Below, piece after piece: positions 1-9,102 of a stretch of 64,000 nt of DNA. Both the position numbers and the translations under genes were made by a program. Numbering within the stretch: position 1 is the first letter of the stretch; every line of letters begins with the position of its first letter. The stretch is from CAZGAQ01 sp964523405 (lineage in GTDB: Bacteria > Planctomycetota > Phycisphaerae > UBA1845 > Fen-1342), in NCBI GenBank assembly GCA_964523405.1, contig CAZGAQ010000009.1, positions 1 to 64,000 on the forward strand. The letters are read 5' to 3'. The notes under the pieces are model-generated. The model was given only the letters and a program-made list of their open reading frames with translations. It was not told the origin of the DNA and did no database searches.

Positions 1-1
1 C

Positions 2-271
2 GGCTGCGCCGGCCTGGAGGAACTCGAACTCCAGAGCAGCTACAGCCTGGCCGCGGCCGACGGCACTTCCGATGATGCCGGCGCCCCGCCGCCGAACACC
101 GCCGCCGGCGCCGGCTACAGCCCGGCCCAGACGGCCGCGCTGCTCTATGACAACACCACCCCCGCGAACCGCGCGCTGCTTGGCTACCTGATCGACCAGA
201 ACGCCGCCACAGCCCCCACAACCGACCTGCAGGATTACTGGCAGACCGTCGCGAGCCTCCTGCCGGAGTAA
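2..271 (+). CDS. C-terminal end of a truncated protein of unknown function
   Basis: An open frame runs in from the left edge and stops at TAA 269-271, giving 89 residues. The tail has an Ala/Pro/Asn-rich linker (around DDAGAPPPNTAAGAG) followed by a compact stretch ending LQDYWQTVASLLPE. The codon choice matches the GC-rich neighbours. It is the end of a longer gene that begins outside the window. No family can be assigned from this fragment. It converges on the next gene across a GC-rich hairpin at 331-363. Confidence 0.6.
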   Translation, partial: GCAGLEELELQSSYSLAAADGTSDDAGAPPPNTAAGAGYSPAQTAALLYDNTTPANRALLGYLIDQNAATAPTTDLQDYWQTVASLLPE

Positions 272-330
272 CGCGCGGAATATCGAAACCAGCCCGGGCC
301 GGTGGCGGCGCGGAATCCGACCGGGCCGGT

Positions 331-363
331 GGCGCCAAGGGCCGTAATCGGCCCTACGGCGCC
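331..363. terminator. GC hairpin between convergent genes
   Basis: The arms GGCGCC and GGGCCG face CGGCCC and GGCGCC around a TAAT loop, so a long GC stem can form on either strand. It lies between two convergent genes and overlaps the stop codon (354-356) of the leftward one. There is no clear T-run on either side. A bidirectional terminator is the likely role, but this is inferred from position and symmetry only. Confidence 0.4.
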
Positions 364-1844
364 ACGTGCCGCTCCCACAGCGCCCGGCTGTCGATCGGCG
401 TCATGCCCTCGTTGTGCCGCGGATTGCGCCCTTCAAAGTGCACGTAATCGTACGGCGCGCCCTCCCACGTCTCGCCCGTCGTCGTGTTCCGCGTGCCCCA
501 CGAATCGGTGTGATACACCGTCCCGCCTTCCATCCCCGAAACCCAGTCCTGCTCCCCGCGAATGTAGTTCGTCCGCTGATAGTCGATGTAGTCCTGGCTG
601 CGCTGCCGCTCGTCAAACGCCGCCGTCATCATCGCGCGAATCTCCTGAGACGTGCGGGCAATCGTCGCGGCCGTCTGCTTCTGCAACTGCCGCAGCCGCG
701 CCAGCCCCTGCTCCACGTAGCGCTTCGCCCACTCGTCGTCGATCTCGTACGACTTGAGCATCGCCGCGAACACCGGTACGTCCTCTTCGAACGTGCTCGC
801 CGGCGCCATCACCGTCAGATGCCGGAAGTTCCAGCTCGTGTCCGTCCGCGACCCGAACGTGAAGCCGAAGGTGTAGCCCTTCGTCTTCCCCGCCTTCGTG
901 TCGCACGTGTACACGAACTCCTCCACCTGGATCGGCCCGACCGTGTATACCTGCGCCATCTGCTCCGCGATGTCCTTCCGCGGAATCACTTTCTCAAAGT
1001 CCATGTTCTTCGCCGAACCCTGCCAACTGCACAGCGTCTGCAGCGCGCGGCTCGGCGACTGGTACGGTGCGACCGGCACACCCGCCGGACGTACCCCCAG
1101 CCGCGGCGTCAGCACGTCCACGCTCGACACCATGAACACGTGCCGCCCACCCTTGTCGCCCGCGATGAAGCACCCCTTGCCCAGCTCCTGGCAGCCCCAC
1201 CCCTCCGGCATCTGGAAGCTCGCCGCCCCGTCGCTCAGCTTGTGCGGCACCAGCCGCGGCAACGGCGCCGGCGCCGCCTCCGGACCCGCGAAGGCCCCCT
1301 TGAACACCTTCAGGTTCGCCAGCACCGTCAGCAGCACCGGCCGCATCCGCTCGAGCTGGCCCTCCGGCGCCTCGATGCACTCAAACAGGAACTCGTTGCC
1401 GCGCCCGGACACCCACGCGCGCATCTCCCGCTTGCCGGACGCCGCGTGCGTGAAGCTCGCCAGCAGGAACACGCGCCGCTTGTCGCGCGATACGCTGGCC
1501 TCGCGCACCTCGAAATCCGGATACTGCCCGCCAATGCCGCCCAGGAACAGTTTGGTTAGCGCCAGCATGTCATCGCCGGTCGGACTCGTCCCCGTGAACA
1601 GCGCCGCCGCGCCGGCCGCATTCGGCTCCGCAATCGTGATCGCGCGGACGCCGGGCTGGGAATCCTCCTCAACCTCCCAGCCCTTGGGCTTGTACAGCAC
1701 GAAGATCGCGTCCTTGGAGGCGTATTTCTCCATCGGTACCGGTGCCGGCCGCGTCGCCGGCTCCGCCGCGTTCCCGCTCGTCACGGGCGCCAGCGCCACC
1801 AGACTCAGCATCACGACTCGTGCGTTCCGTCCGCTCCACAACAT
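354..1844 (-). CDS. Exported protein of unknown function
   Basis: The protein has 496 residues. I chose ATG 1844 because GGAG lies about 8 nt upstream; an in-frame ATG at 1862 would place that ribosome site inside the gene. The N-terminus (NARVVMLSLVALAPVTSGNAA) is a good Sec signal peptide. The first part contains a PsbP/lipoprotein-like stretch (VLYKPKGWEVEEDSQPGVRAI, then acidic and aromatic strands), and a similar segment follows near SFQMPEGWGCQELGKGC. That suggests two related beta-rich domains. The C-terminal 100 residues are Arg/Gln-rich and helical, then Tyr/Gly/Thr-rich (TDSWGTRNTTTGETWEG). No catalytic motif is visible. It diverges from the GH16-like gene across an AT-rich interval. 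Confidence 0.7.
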   Translation of the reverse strand: MLWSGRNARVVMLSLVALAPVTSGNAAEPATRPAPVPMEKYASKDAIFVLYKPKGWEVEEDSQPGVRAITIAEPNAAGAAALFTGTSPTGDDMLALTKLFLGGIGGQYPDFEVREASVSRDKRRVFLLASFTHAASGKREMRAWVSGRGNEFLFECIEAPEGQLERMRPVLLTVLANLKVFKGAFAGPEAAPAPLPRLVPHKLSDGAASFQMPEGWGCQELGKGCFIAGDKGGRHVFMVSSVDVLTPRLGVRPAGVPVAPYQSPSRALQTLCSWQGSAKNMDFEKVIPRKDIAEQMAQVYTVGPIQVEEFVYTCDTKAGKTKGYTFGFTFGSRTDTSWNFRHLTVMAPASTFEEDVPVFAAMLKSYEIDDEWAKRYVEQGLARLRQLQKQTAATIARTSQEIRAMMTAAFDERQRSQDYIDYQRTNYIRGEQDWVSGMEGGTVYHTDSWGTRNTTTGETWEGAPYDYVHFEGRNPRHNEGMTPIDSRALWERHVAP

Positions 1845-2145
1845 GCGAGGTTCTCCACGCATTCGCGAAGCATACCGCCGAGCCTCGCATTTGCTCGGTC
1901 AGCACGCTTCCGTTGGACGTAGTGTGCCGCGGCGTCGGGTCCGACGGAATCGCCGCCGCGCGGTCCCGAGCGGCTTTCCACGACCGGTTGCACCTGAAAC
2001 CGGCCACGCCGTCCGCACACCGATCATGTCGCGCGACAAGCTGTAAGTCTTTTATTGAACTGGCATTGTGATACTCATTTCTGTGCGGACCGCAAACGGG
2101 GACCGCATCGCACCAGGAAAGTCCCAGAAAAAACGACCCGCATCG

Positions 2146-2174
2146 TTGACTTACTAAGCACACATAATTATGCT
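2146..2174 (+). promoter_or_regulatory. Sigma-70-type promoter of the GH16-like gene
   Basis: TTGACT (2146-2151) and TATGCT (2169-2174) are separated by exactly 17 nt. They sit in a strikingly AT-rich patch (about 2140-2210) in otherwise GC-rich DNA, roughly 130 nt upstream of the ATG at 2301. Just downstream, at about 2175-2207, GCCTAATTAA and TTAATTACTAGGC form an imperfect inverted repeat. It would fall in the transcribed leader or at an operator. The motif match is seen; the function is inferred. Confidence 0.45.
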
Positions 2175-2300
2175 GCCTAATTAACCTATCTAATTAATTA
2201 CTAGGCCGGTAATCGCAGCGAATTCGAAGCCCCGTGAGCCGCGTGGGCGCGGAACCCACACCGCTCCGGGGCACAGGTCCTCTCGCGGAAAGGGACACAA

Positions 2301-5300
2301 ATGCTACCTCGCCCCACACAAGTGATCCTGGCGGCGAGCCTGCTATGGCTCGCTGGCAACACGCTCGCCGGTGGCCGACTCGGCGCGATTGAACGCGCTG
2401 AGCCAGCGGCCAGCCAAGGCCTGCGGACCCCGACCGTGTCCGTCGGTCTCCCCGTCCCCGTGCAGAAGGGCGCCGCGCCGCTCGCCATTGACGAGTCTGC
2501 CCTGGCGCTCCGCGACGTGTCCGACTGCGGCCGGCTTTTGACCGACCCCACCGCGCTGTGGGGTTTCAATGATGCCAGCGGCCTGGCCGACTGGGAAAAC
2601 GACAGCTCCCCGGAGGGCGTCAGCACCTACCAGCTCACGACGTTTGACAACCAGGGCGTCCTGCGCGTCACCGCCCGTGCCGGGTACAACGATCGAGTGA
2701 AGGTTCGCACCGTCGAGACCTACCGCACCGGCACCTACCAGTGGCACATCTACATCCCCACGCTCCAGGAACAGGGCGCCACTAACGCCATCGCCGCGTT
2801 CCTCTTCTCCGATCAATCCGGCAACGATCTCAACGCGCGCGAGATCGACTTCGAAATCGGCGAAGGCACCTCCGCGCACCGCCAGCTCTACAACGTCCCC
2901 GCCGGCCACCTGCTCTGCTGGATGACCGTGCAGCGCGACGACAGCTCCGGAACACACCTCGACCAAATCGCCTACCAGCCGGCCAATCCCCAGGACCACA
3001 TCGCCCGCGGCTACTGGTACACCTACACCATCGAGCTCCAGAAGAACTCCCTCGGCCAGTACGTCGCCTCCTGGTTCATCCAGAAGGACGGCGGCGAGCA
3101 GGTCCGCGCCCGCCGCGACGCGATCTGCGGCTACGGGCCCGGCGACACCGATTTCCACATCTACTGTAGCTCCGAGAACTTCGACACCAACTGGATCGGC
3201 GACCACAACCCGCCCCAGTCCGACCAGGTCGGCTATTTCGACTGGGCGAGCTTCACCGACGGTGCCACGAACCTCATCACCGACGTCGAAAACGACACCA
3301 CGTCCGCGGCCGCGCCCCCCGGCACCGCCGCCCGCGAGTGGACCCGCTTCGGCCCCGCGTTCAGCTCCATCCTGATCGGCCAGCCGCCGGCCCCCGCGCC
3401 CGTCCTGCTGACCGACCTCTCCGGCAGCGACTTCACCGAGTGGAACGAGAACAACCCGCGCCCCGGCGATCCGAACTACAACCCCGCCATCCACGGCGGC
3501 TTCCCGGACGACGCCGTCGCGTACGAATGGAGCCGCTTCGGCGCCGCCTTCAACGGCATCTACCTTCTCACGACGGCCGTTACCGACGGTCCGACCCTCT
3601 ACTACAAAGCCCGCGCCAGCGACCCGAACATGACGATGGCGCTCGTCTTCCAGGAGTCCGACGGCGACGTGTGGATCCAAACCGCCGCGCACACCCTGAC
3701 GACGAGCTGGGTCGAATACTCCGTGGAGCTCGCCAACAGCAATCTCACTCTCGCTGACAACGCCGGCGGCGGCGACCTCGACCACCATATCGCGTTCCTC
3801 GGCTTCCACGTCGTGAAGGGCGGCACGGGCATGCCCACCTTCGACATCGACGACGTCTACTGGGCGCCGGCCACGAGCCCCACGAGCAAGACGCTCATCA
3901 CGGACACGTCCGGCGACACAGCCACCGGCGGCTTCCCGCCCGGCAGTGCGCACGCTTGGACCCGCTTCGGCGACGGCTACGAGACGATGGATGTCGCCAG
4001 TGGCTACTTCCACGCCATGGCCAATTTCGTCACCGGCCAGCAGTACAACCTGCGCTACAACGTAGGCACCGTCATCGACATGAGCGGCCCGGCTCCGGAC
4101 CGCTACCTGAAGGCCCTCACCGACTGGAGCGTCGGCACCTCCCTCGGCCTGCGCTACAACATCGCCTCGACGCCGCTCGACATCTCCAGCGGCCCGGCCA
4201 TGTCGTACCGCCTGTATTACGTTCCCGACCCGAACGCGACTGGTGATCCGCAAGTCAAGTTCGTCGTCGAAGAGACGGACGGCGACGTCTGGGAGTCGCG
4301 CGTGGCCGTCACACCGACGAGCACGGAGCAGATGTTCACGCAGGAGGTCAGCTTCAAGAAGATGCAGAAGGTCGACGGCAGCGGTGACGGTGTGCTCGAC
4401 CCGGCTTCCGTGCGGCGCATCGGTTTCAGCCTGCTGAAGGGCACGGCCACCGGCTCCGGTGCCTTCTACATCGACGACATCTACTGGCGCGCGGAGGTCC
4501 CGGTCGACAATCAGACCGTCGTCCTCACCGCGAACTGGGCGCAGGGCGCCTGGTGCGGCGTGCAGTACAACCTGCCGAGTGCGCCGTGGGACATCTCCTC
4601 CGGCGCCGTGATCTCCTATCGCATGAAGCGCACGAACACCGGCAACCCGCTAGTGAAGCTGCAAATCTGTGACCAGGACGGCGAGGTCTGGGAAACCCCC
4701 GCACATGCTTTGACCGAGGATTACGCCACCTATCGCCGAGATCTGGCCCACGCCGGCCTGACCCGCGCCGACGGCAACGCCAACAACCAGCCGGACTACA
4801 ATGCCCTCGCGCATGTCGGCTTCGTGTTCCTCGCCAACGGCGCCGCGAGTGGCACGCCCACTTTCCAGATCGATGAGCTGTATTGGAACGAGGCGCCGGA
4901 CCCCGTGCTGCCGCTCATCACCAGCATCGAAGACCCCGACTTCGTCTACATTCCCGCCGGCCAGACTCTGCCCGCGCTACCGCCCGATCCGACGGCGGCC
5001 GGCTTCCCCAACGGCGTGCCTGACGGAGCGTGGACGCGCTTCGGGGCTCCGTTTGAGTCCCTGCAGATCATCCGCGAGGCGGCCACCAGCAGTGACGGCG
5101 ACCAGCACCTCGAGTTGACCGCCGACTGGTCCACCACGGAGGGCGACAAGGTCGGCGTCCGCTACCTCGCCTTCGGCCGGCCGCTGAATCTGTCCGCGCA
5201 GCACGCGATCGTGTACGACGTGCGGGCGGATGTGTACGACGCGCACACCCGGGCCCGCATTGCCCTCGTCGAGGGCGACGGCAACATCTGGCTCGGCCCC

Positions 5301-5771
5301 GCGCTGCCCGTCACCACCGACTGGACAACGGCCGGCGTGATCCTCGACACCTGCGAGCTGAGCCTCGAGCCCGGCAGCGGCACCGGCAGCACCCTCAACC
5401 TCGCCAACATCGTCATGATCGGCATCAACTTCGAGAACACGGTCTCCACCGGCCGCCAGGTCTTGAGCTTCGACCATGTTCGCTGCGGCGCGACGCCTGA
5501 CCCCGGCACGCCCACGGTCCGTTGCCTGCACCTGGGCTTCGGCGGTGCCAGCGGGTTCGTGTCTGCCAACGTCACCGGTCTGCCGGCCAACAGCTACTAC
5601 GTGAAGACCTACGTCGAGACCGACATGCGTTACTACCAGGGTACCGGCTCCATGGATGCGTACGGCGACTTCTACGCCCCCGGCCTGTGGGCCACGTGGG
5701 GCAATCTGTGGATCGTCGTCCACGACGCCACGACCGACGAAGTCGTGTTCGAGTGGGATCCGGCGTTCTGA
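2301..5771 (+). CDS. Exported GH16-like protein with four repeated beta-modules
   Basis: The protein has 1,156 residues, begins with a signal peptide (residues 1-23), and has a GGAAAGGGAC ribosome site. Residues about 85-320 resemble a GH16/concanavalin-like jelly roll, with EIDFE at 181-185 matching the ExDxE catalytic signature of that family. Residues 346-1062 consist of related modules. Each has a [TS]RFG entry motif (348, 411, 554, 912), a DGxxW motif (DGDVW 454, DGDVW 660, DGEVW 793, DGNIW 993) and an IDDxYW-type ending (516, 724, 857, with a diverged form at 1057). The C-terminal 80 residues form a separate Tyr/Trp-rich domain. I infer an extracellular polysaccharide hydrolase or binding protein; the substrate is unknown. 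The modules could be uncatalogued carbohydrate-binding domains. Confidence 0.75.
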   Translation: MLPRPTQVILAASLLWLAGNTLAGGRLGAIERAEPAASQGLRTPTVSVGLPVPVQKGAAPLAIDESALALRDVSDCGRLLTDPTALWGFNDASGLADWENDSSPEGVSTYQLTTFDNQGVLRVTARAGYNDRVKVRTVETYRTGTYQWHIYIPTLQEQGATNAIAAFLFSDQSGNDLNAREIDFEIGEGTSAHRQLYNVPAGHLLCWMTVQRDDSSGTHLDQIAYQPANPQDHIARGYWYTYTIELQKNSLGQYVASWFIQKDGGEQVRARRDAICGYGPGDTDFHIYCSSENFDTNWIGDHNPPQSDQVGYFDWASFTDGATNLITDVENDTTSAAAPPGTAAREWTRFGPAFSSILIGQPPAPAPVLLTDLSGSDFTEWNENNPRPGDPNYNPAIHGGFPDDAVAYEWSRFGAAFNGIYLLTTAVTDGPTLYYKARASDPNMTMALVFQESDGDVWIQTAAHTLTTSWVEYSVELANSNLTLADNAGGGDLDHHIAFLGFHVVKGGTGMPTFDIDDVYWAPATSPTSKTLITDTSGDTATGGFPPGSAHAWTRFGDGYETMDVASGYFHAMANFVTGQQYNLRYNVGTVIDMSGPAPDRYLKALTDWSVGTSLGLRYNIASTPLDISSGPAMSYRLYYVPDPNATGDPQVKFVVEETDGDVWESRVAVTPTSTEQMFTQEVSFKKMQKVDGSGDGVLDPASVRRIGFSLLKGTATGSGAFYIDDIYWRAEVPVDNQTVVLTANWAQGAWCGVQYNLPSAPWDISSGAVISYRMKRTNTGNPLVKLQICDQDGEVWETPAHALTEDYATYRRDLAHAGLTRADGNANNQPDYNALAHVGFVFLANGAASGTPTFQIDELYWNEAPDPVLPLITSIEDPDFVYIPAGQTLPALPPDPTAAGFPNGVPDGAWTRFGAPFESLQIIREAATSSDGDQHLELTADWSTTEGDKVGVRYLAFGRPLNLSAQHAIVYDVRADVYDAHTRARIALVEGDGNIWLGPALPVTTDWTTAGVILDTCELSLEPGSGTGSTLNLANIVMIGINFENTVSTGRQVLSFDHVRCGATPDPGTPTVRCLHLGFGGASGFVSANVTGLPANSYYVKTYVETDMRYYQGTGSMDAYGDFYAPGLWATWGNLWIVVHDATTDEVVFEWDPAF

Positions 5772-5827
5772 CCGCGGCTCTGTGACACAGACGTGACGTG
5801 TGGCACAGGCATCTTGTCTGTGTTGGT

Positions 5828-5914
5828 GTAGCGCCAGGCGTCCCTGCCTGACGTCCGCGTCCGGCAGCGTCAGGCCTCCGCCTGCCCCGAACGCATGTGA
5901 GGGGTGCCTGACGT
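5828..5914. repeat. Dispersed hairpin repeat, two units
   Basis: Two related hairpin units lie in tandem. The first pairs CAGGC (5835) with GCCTG (5846). The second pairs GTCAGGC (5869-5875) with GCCTGAC (5906-5912), with CCCC/GGGG inside. The 49 nt at 5866-5914 match 50356-50404 at 46 positions. The first unit (5828-5854) matches the reverse complement of 28825-28851 at 22 of 27 positions. It lies between two rightward genes. No transposase is nearby. Confidence 0.75.
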
Positions 5915-6077
5915 AGAGTCCACTTTGCAGACCGGCTCGCTCCTCCATCGCGGGCGGGCGGGGCACCCTTACCGGGGCCCCGTCCGCCCCGTTCGTATCC
6001 GCACGGCCACGCGCCCTCCGCATTGACGCCCCCCGCGCGCCGCTCTAGCCTACGTCATCCCAAACGAAGGGGCGCGC

Positions 6078-6335
6078 ATGCGCAAATCCACCAAGACCTG
6101 CGACCTACAAGTCACCCTTCTGACCGGCGAGCACCTCCGTGGCCGCTTTCATGTTGAGGCTGCAACCAGCTCTATGATTCGGCCGTCTGACGCCGTCCGT
6201 CAGGAAGCCACCGGCTGGCTGCTCCTCACCGACGTGACCGACGACGGACATACCCCCGCCAAGGACTCCGTCGTCCTCGTCAACCGTGCCGCTATCGCCA
6301 CTGTCCAATTGGTCTCCACGGGCTGGCAGACCTGA
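6078..6335 (+). CDS. Small protein of unknown function (85 aa)
   Basis: The start is supported by AAGGGGCGCGC just upstream. The protein is short, with alternating beta-strand character (CDLQVTLLTGEHLRGRFHV ... GWLLLTDVT ... DSVVLVNRAAIATVQLV). That resembles a small beta-barrel or Sm-like fold rather than a secreted protein; no signal peptide or membrane segment is seen. It stands alone between the repeat at 5.9 kb and the convergent beta-helix gene. I do not recognise a named family with certainty. Coding potential is supported by normal codon use and a plausible ribosome site. Confidence 0.6.
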   Translation: MRKSTKTCDLQVTLLTGEHLRGRFHVEAATSSMIRPSDAVRQEATGWLLLTDVTDDGHTPAKDSVVLVNRAAIATVQLVSTGWQT

Positions 6336-6388
6336 ATCGCTCTCCGGCCTGCAAGTCCGCCATTTGTCCCGTGTCTGCCGCGCGCGGC

Positions 6389-7810
6389 TCATTCTGTCAA
6401 CGCAAGTTGCCACGCCGCCACATCCGCCAAATCCACGTCTCCGTCGTACTCGAAATCCACCGCCTCACACCCCGCCCCATACGGCCCGCGGTCCGGGCCG
6501 GTCATGCACCCCGCGCCCACGACGAAGTCCTGTCCGTCCACGTTGCGGTCGCCGTCCACGTCGCCGATCCCGAATTCGTACGCCCCCATGTCGATGCGCC
6601 CGCCCAACACTCGCGCGTGCCCGTCCAGGTCGCGCACCGCGGGCGGTGCCGCATTCGGGTCGCCGGCATTGATGCACGGCGAATCCGGCCCCAGCCGCCA
6701 ATCCACAAGTTGCGGATCATCGCCATTGTTTCCCACGCCCGGCCAGCCGCCCTGCACCTGGCAATACTCGACGACCGCCACCGCCCCGCCCTCGCTCACG
6801 ATTTCGTTGCCGCCGTCCCACAGGATGGAACTGGCCATATGCACTTGCGCCGTCCCCACATTCGACAGCGCCTGGCCGACGTTCGCGTGATTCGCGGAGA
6901 AGGTGCAATTGTGCAACTGCGGCCGTGCCGTACCGCTGCTCGCCAGCGCCCCGCCTCGCCCGACGTACGGATACTGGACAGTCACCAGGTTGTCCGCGAA
7001 GACGCAATTCACCAGTACCGGACTGCTGCTATCGGTGTTGCCCATCGCACCGCCGGAGCCGTCCCAGTTGCCCTGCAGCGCGTTGAGTTGATTGGCCTCG
7101 AACGTGCAGTTCGTGAACTGCGGCTGACTGTCCCCTCCGTTGGCCACTCCGGCCCCGCTGTACCGCGCGTGATTGATCTCGAAACGGCACCGCTCCAGCA
7201 TCGGGCTGCTGTCCCAGTTTCGCATGGCCCCGCCCGCACTCTCCGCCCGATTCGAACCGAACCGACAATCGCGCAGTACCGGTTCGCACGGCCCCGCGGA
7301 CCTGTAGCAGTACGCCGCGCCGCCCGAACCGGTGGCCACATTCTCGGCGAACTGGCACCCCTCGAACGTCGGCCGGCCGGAATCCACAAACACCGCACCC
7401 CCGTACTGCGCTTGATTATTCTGGAACAGGCAGTTCCGCACCGTCGGGCTCGCGCCGGCGATGCGCATGCCGCCGCCCTGCGACGTGCTCACCCCGCGGC
7501 GAATCGTAAAGCCCTCCAGCACTGTCCCCGCCCCTTCGCCCGTGTGACACGTCACCACCGGCCCCGCCTGCTGCCCGTCCAGGATCGTCGCTTGCCAACC
7601 ATCAGCGCTGCGCAGCACGATCGCCTTGCCGACGAAGTCGATCGCACCTCCGTAGGTCCCCGGATGCGCGATAATCTCGTCGCCCTCCGCAGCCACGTTG
7701 ATCGCCGCCTGAATCGACTCGCCTGCGTAGACGTGCCGGGTCGCACCTGCGCTCAGCGCCGTGCTTCCCAGCCCCAGCACCATCCCGATCACGATTCGCT
7801 GTCGCAGCAT
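6389..7810 (-). CDS. Exported right-handed beta-helix protein with dockerin-like tail
   Basis: The protein has 473 residues from ATG 7810, which follows GGAGGCAC. A longer reading frame upstream is Pro/Arg-rich and unlikely to be coding. A signal peptide (MLRQRIVIGMVLGLGSTALS) leads into a pectate-lyase-like parallel beta-helix: HVYAGESIQAAI, then many rungs with GG(A/G), NC.F and N(N/H)A spacing, ending SPCINAGDPNA and DMGAYEFG. The last 60 residues contain two calcium-loop-like segments, DVDGDRNVDGQDF and DFEYDGDVDLADVAAWQ, as in dockerin type I. In this phylum such tails commonly sit on surface proteins without a known cellulosome. Enzymatic activity is not evident, since polysaccharide-lyase residues cannot be assigned by eye. 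Confidence 0.85.
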   Translation of the reverse strand: MLRQRIVIGMVLGLGSTALSAGATRHVYAGESIQAAINVAAEGDEIIAHPGTYGGAIDFVGKAIVLRSADGWQATILDGQQAGPVVTCHTGEGAGTVLEGFTIRRGVSTSQGGGMRIAGASPTVRNCLFQNNQAQYGGAVFVDSGRPTFEGCQFAENVATGSGGAAYCYRSAGPCEPVLRDCRFGSNRAESAGGAMRNWDSSPMLERCRFEINHARYSGAGVANGGDSQPQFTNCTFEANQLNALQGNWDGSGGAMGNTDSSSPVLVNCVFADNLVTVQYPYVGRGGALASSGTARPQLHNCTFSANHANVGQALSNVGTAQVHMASSILWDGGNEIVSEGGAVAVVEYCQVQGGWPGVGNNGDDPQLVDWRLGPDSPCINAGDPNAAPPAVRDLDGHARVLGGRIDMGAYEFGIGDVDGDRNVDGQDFVVGAGCMTGPDRGPYGAGCEAVDFEYDGDVDLADVAAWQLALTE

Positions 7811-8214
7811 GGCCGTGTGCCTCCGTCCGTGCGGACCGTGGGACGTGCTCCACGGCGCCGTGACTGGTGCAGGCCGCGCGGGACCAGCCCGTGTCGGCGC
7901 CGTCGCGGCCCACCGGATATTGTCTGCACAAGCGCCGGGCGTTCCGACTCCGCGCCCGAGCATTCAGCGGGAACCCCGATGCCATGTGGCCACCGTCCGA
8001 ACGGGGAACCCACTCCAGTGTAACCGCGGCGCCCCTGCTGCACCTGTCGTTTCTTTGTGCGACGGGCGGTGGACTGGCGCGACCGCGACCAACGGATCGG
8101 CGCGCAGCACGACCACGGGCCGGCGTGGCTGGCGCTACTCAGGGGTCTGGCGCTGACGTGTGCGTTTGCGGAACTGGATGTGAGCGCCGCCTTGGCCGGC
8201 GCCACGTCAGCCTG
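7811..8214. other. Intergenic stretch without a recognisable gene
   Basis: These 404 bases separate two leftward genes. They must hold the leader and promoter of the beta-helix gene, whose ribosome site lies at about 7815-7825. An imperfect inverted repeat (CCTGTCG ... CGACGGG) lies near 8045-8065. I see no convincing small gene on either strand and no RNA motif. Confidence 0.4.
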
Positions 8215-9102
8215 CTACACGACGTGCGTCTTTTCCGGCCCACTGCCCCCGCATTCCCGATCAATTAGCTCCCCGTACGCGATCAGCAGCTCGCGCGTGA
8301 TCTCGCCGGGTTTCTCCGCGCCGATTCGTTCACGCCCCAGCCGCACAACCGGCATCAGCTCAATCATGCTATTGGTGACGAACACCTCTTCCGCCCCGCG
8401 CAGATCCTCCAGCGTGACGGGAGCCTCGCGCACCGGAATGTCCGCCGCCACGGCCAGCTCGCACACCGTCGCCCGCGTGATCCCCGGCAGTACCGGCGCA
8501 TCCAGCGGTGGCGTCAGCAGCGTCTCCTCTTTCACGATGAACAGGTTGCTGATCGCGCCCTCGGCCAGGTGCCCATCGACGGTCCGCCACAGCGCCTCGA
8601 ACGCCCCCAGCGCGTGCGCCGCCCGCAGCGTTGCCAGCCGCGGAAAGTAGCTCGTTGTCTTGTGCCCCACCGTCGGGTCCCCTGCCCCCTGGTCGCAGCC
8701 CGATAGCACGACCGTCACGCCCTTGCGGTAATAGTCCTCCGGGTACTTCTCGGCCGGCGTCGCGGTCGCCACGACCGTCAGCGCCGGCACCTGGTCCGCC
8801 GCCGCGTGCAGCGAGCCGGTCGTCACGGTCAGCCGCACGCGCGATTCGTCGCCGCTGGTCGCCTGGACAACCTGCTCCACGTGGTCCGCCAGCACGTCGG
8901 CGTCCGGCACCGTCACCCAGCCCAACACCTGGGCCGACTGCACCAGCCGATCGAGGTGTCGCTGCAGCCGGAAGACCTGCCGGTTGTACGTCCGCATCGT
9001 CTCGAACAGCCCGATGCCCTGCATGAAGCCGGAGTCAAATACGCTGATCCGGGCTTCCTCGGCCGGCAGCAATGTCCCGTTCAGGCAGACCCATTGCGGC
9101 AT
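8215..9102 (-). CDS. pabC: Aminodeoxychorismate lyase (class IV aminotransferase fold)
   Basis: The protein has 295 residues. It releases pyruvate from 4-amino-4-deoxychorismate to give p-aminobenzoate for folate, using PLP in the cytoplasm. Family IV features are clear: SGFMQGIGLFETMRTYN near the N-terminus, the PLP-lysine context GHKTTSYFPR, EGAISNLFIV, and LPGITRATVCELA. D-amino-acid or branched-chain aminotransferases share this fold. The assignment to PabC rests mainly on the adjoining pabB, whose end overlaps this start by 22 bp (9081-9102), which points to coupled translation. The start ATG 9102 matches the usual N-terminus of the family (VCLNGTLLPAEEARISV). Confidence 0.85.
   Translation of the reverse strand: MPQWVCLNGTLLPAEEARISVFDSGFMQGIGLFETMRTYNRQVFRLQRHLDRLVQSAQVLGWVTVPDADVLADHVEQVVQATSGDESRVRLTVTTGSLHAAADQVPALTVVATATPAEKYPEDYYRKGVTVVLSGCDQGAGDPTVGHKTTSYFPRLATLRAAHALGAFEALWRTVDGHLAEGAISNLFIVKEETLLTPPLDAPVLPGITRATVCELAVAADIPVREAPVTLEDLRGAEEVFVTNSMIELMPVVRLGRERIGAEKPGEITRELLIAYGELIDRECGGSGPEKTHVV

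Noticed and set aside
2343..4253. A long antisense frame inside the GH16-like gene
   Set aside because: Low-complexity Val/Gly/Arg composition, no start context and no motif; it is a shadow.
5772..5826. Resemblance of CACAGGCATCTTGTCTG near 5808 to 25082-25100
   Set aside because: Only about a dozen matching bases; too short to call a repeat family.
7867..8268. Possible small genes in the 7.8-8.2 kb gap
   Set aside because: No ribosome site, biased composition and no conserved-looking motif.
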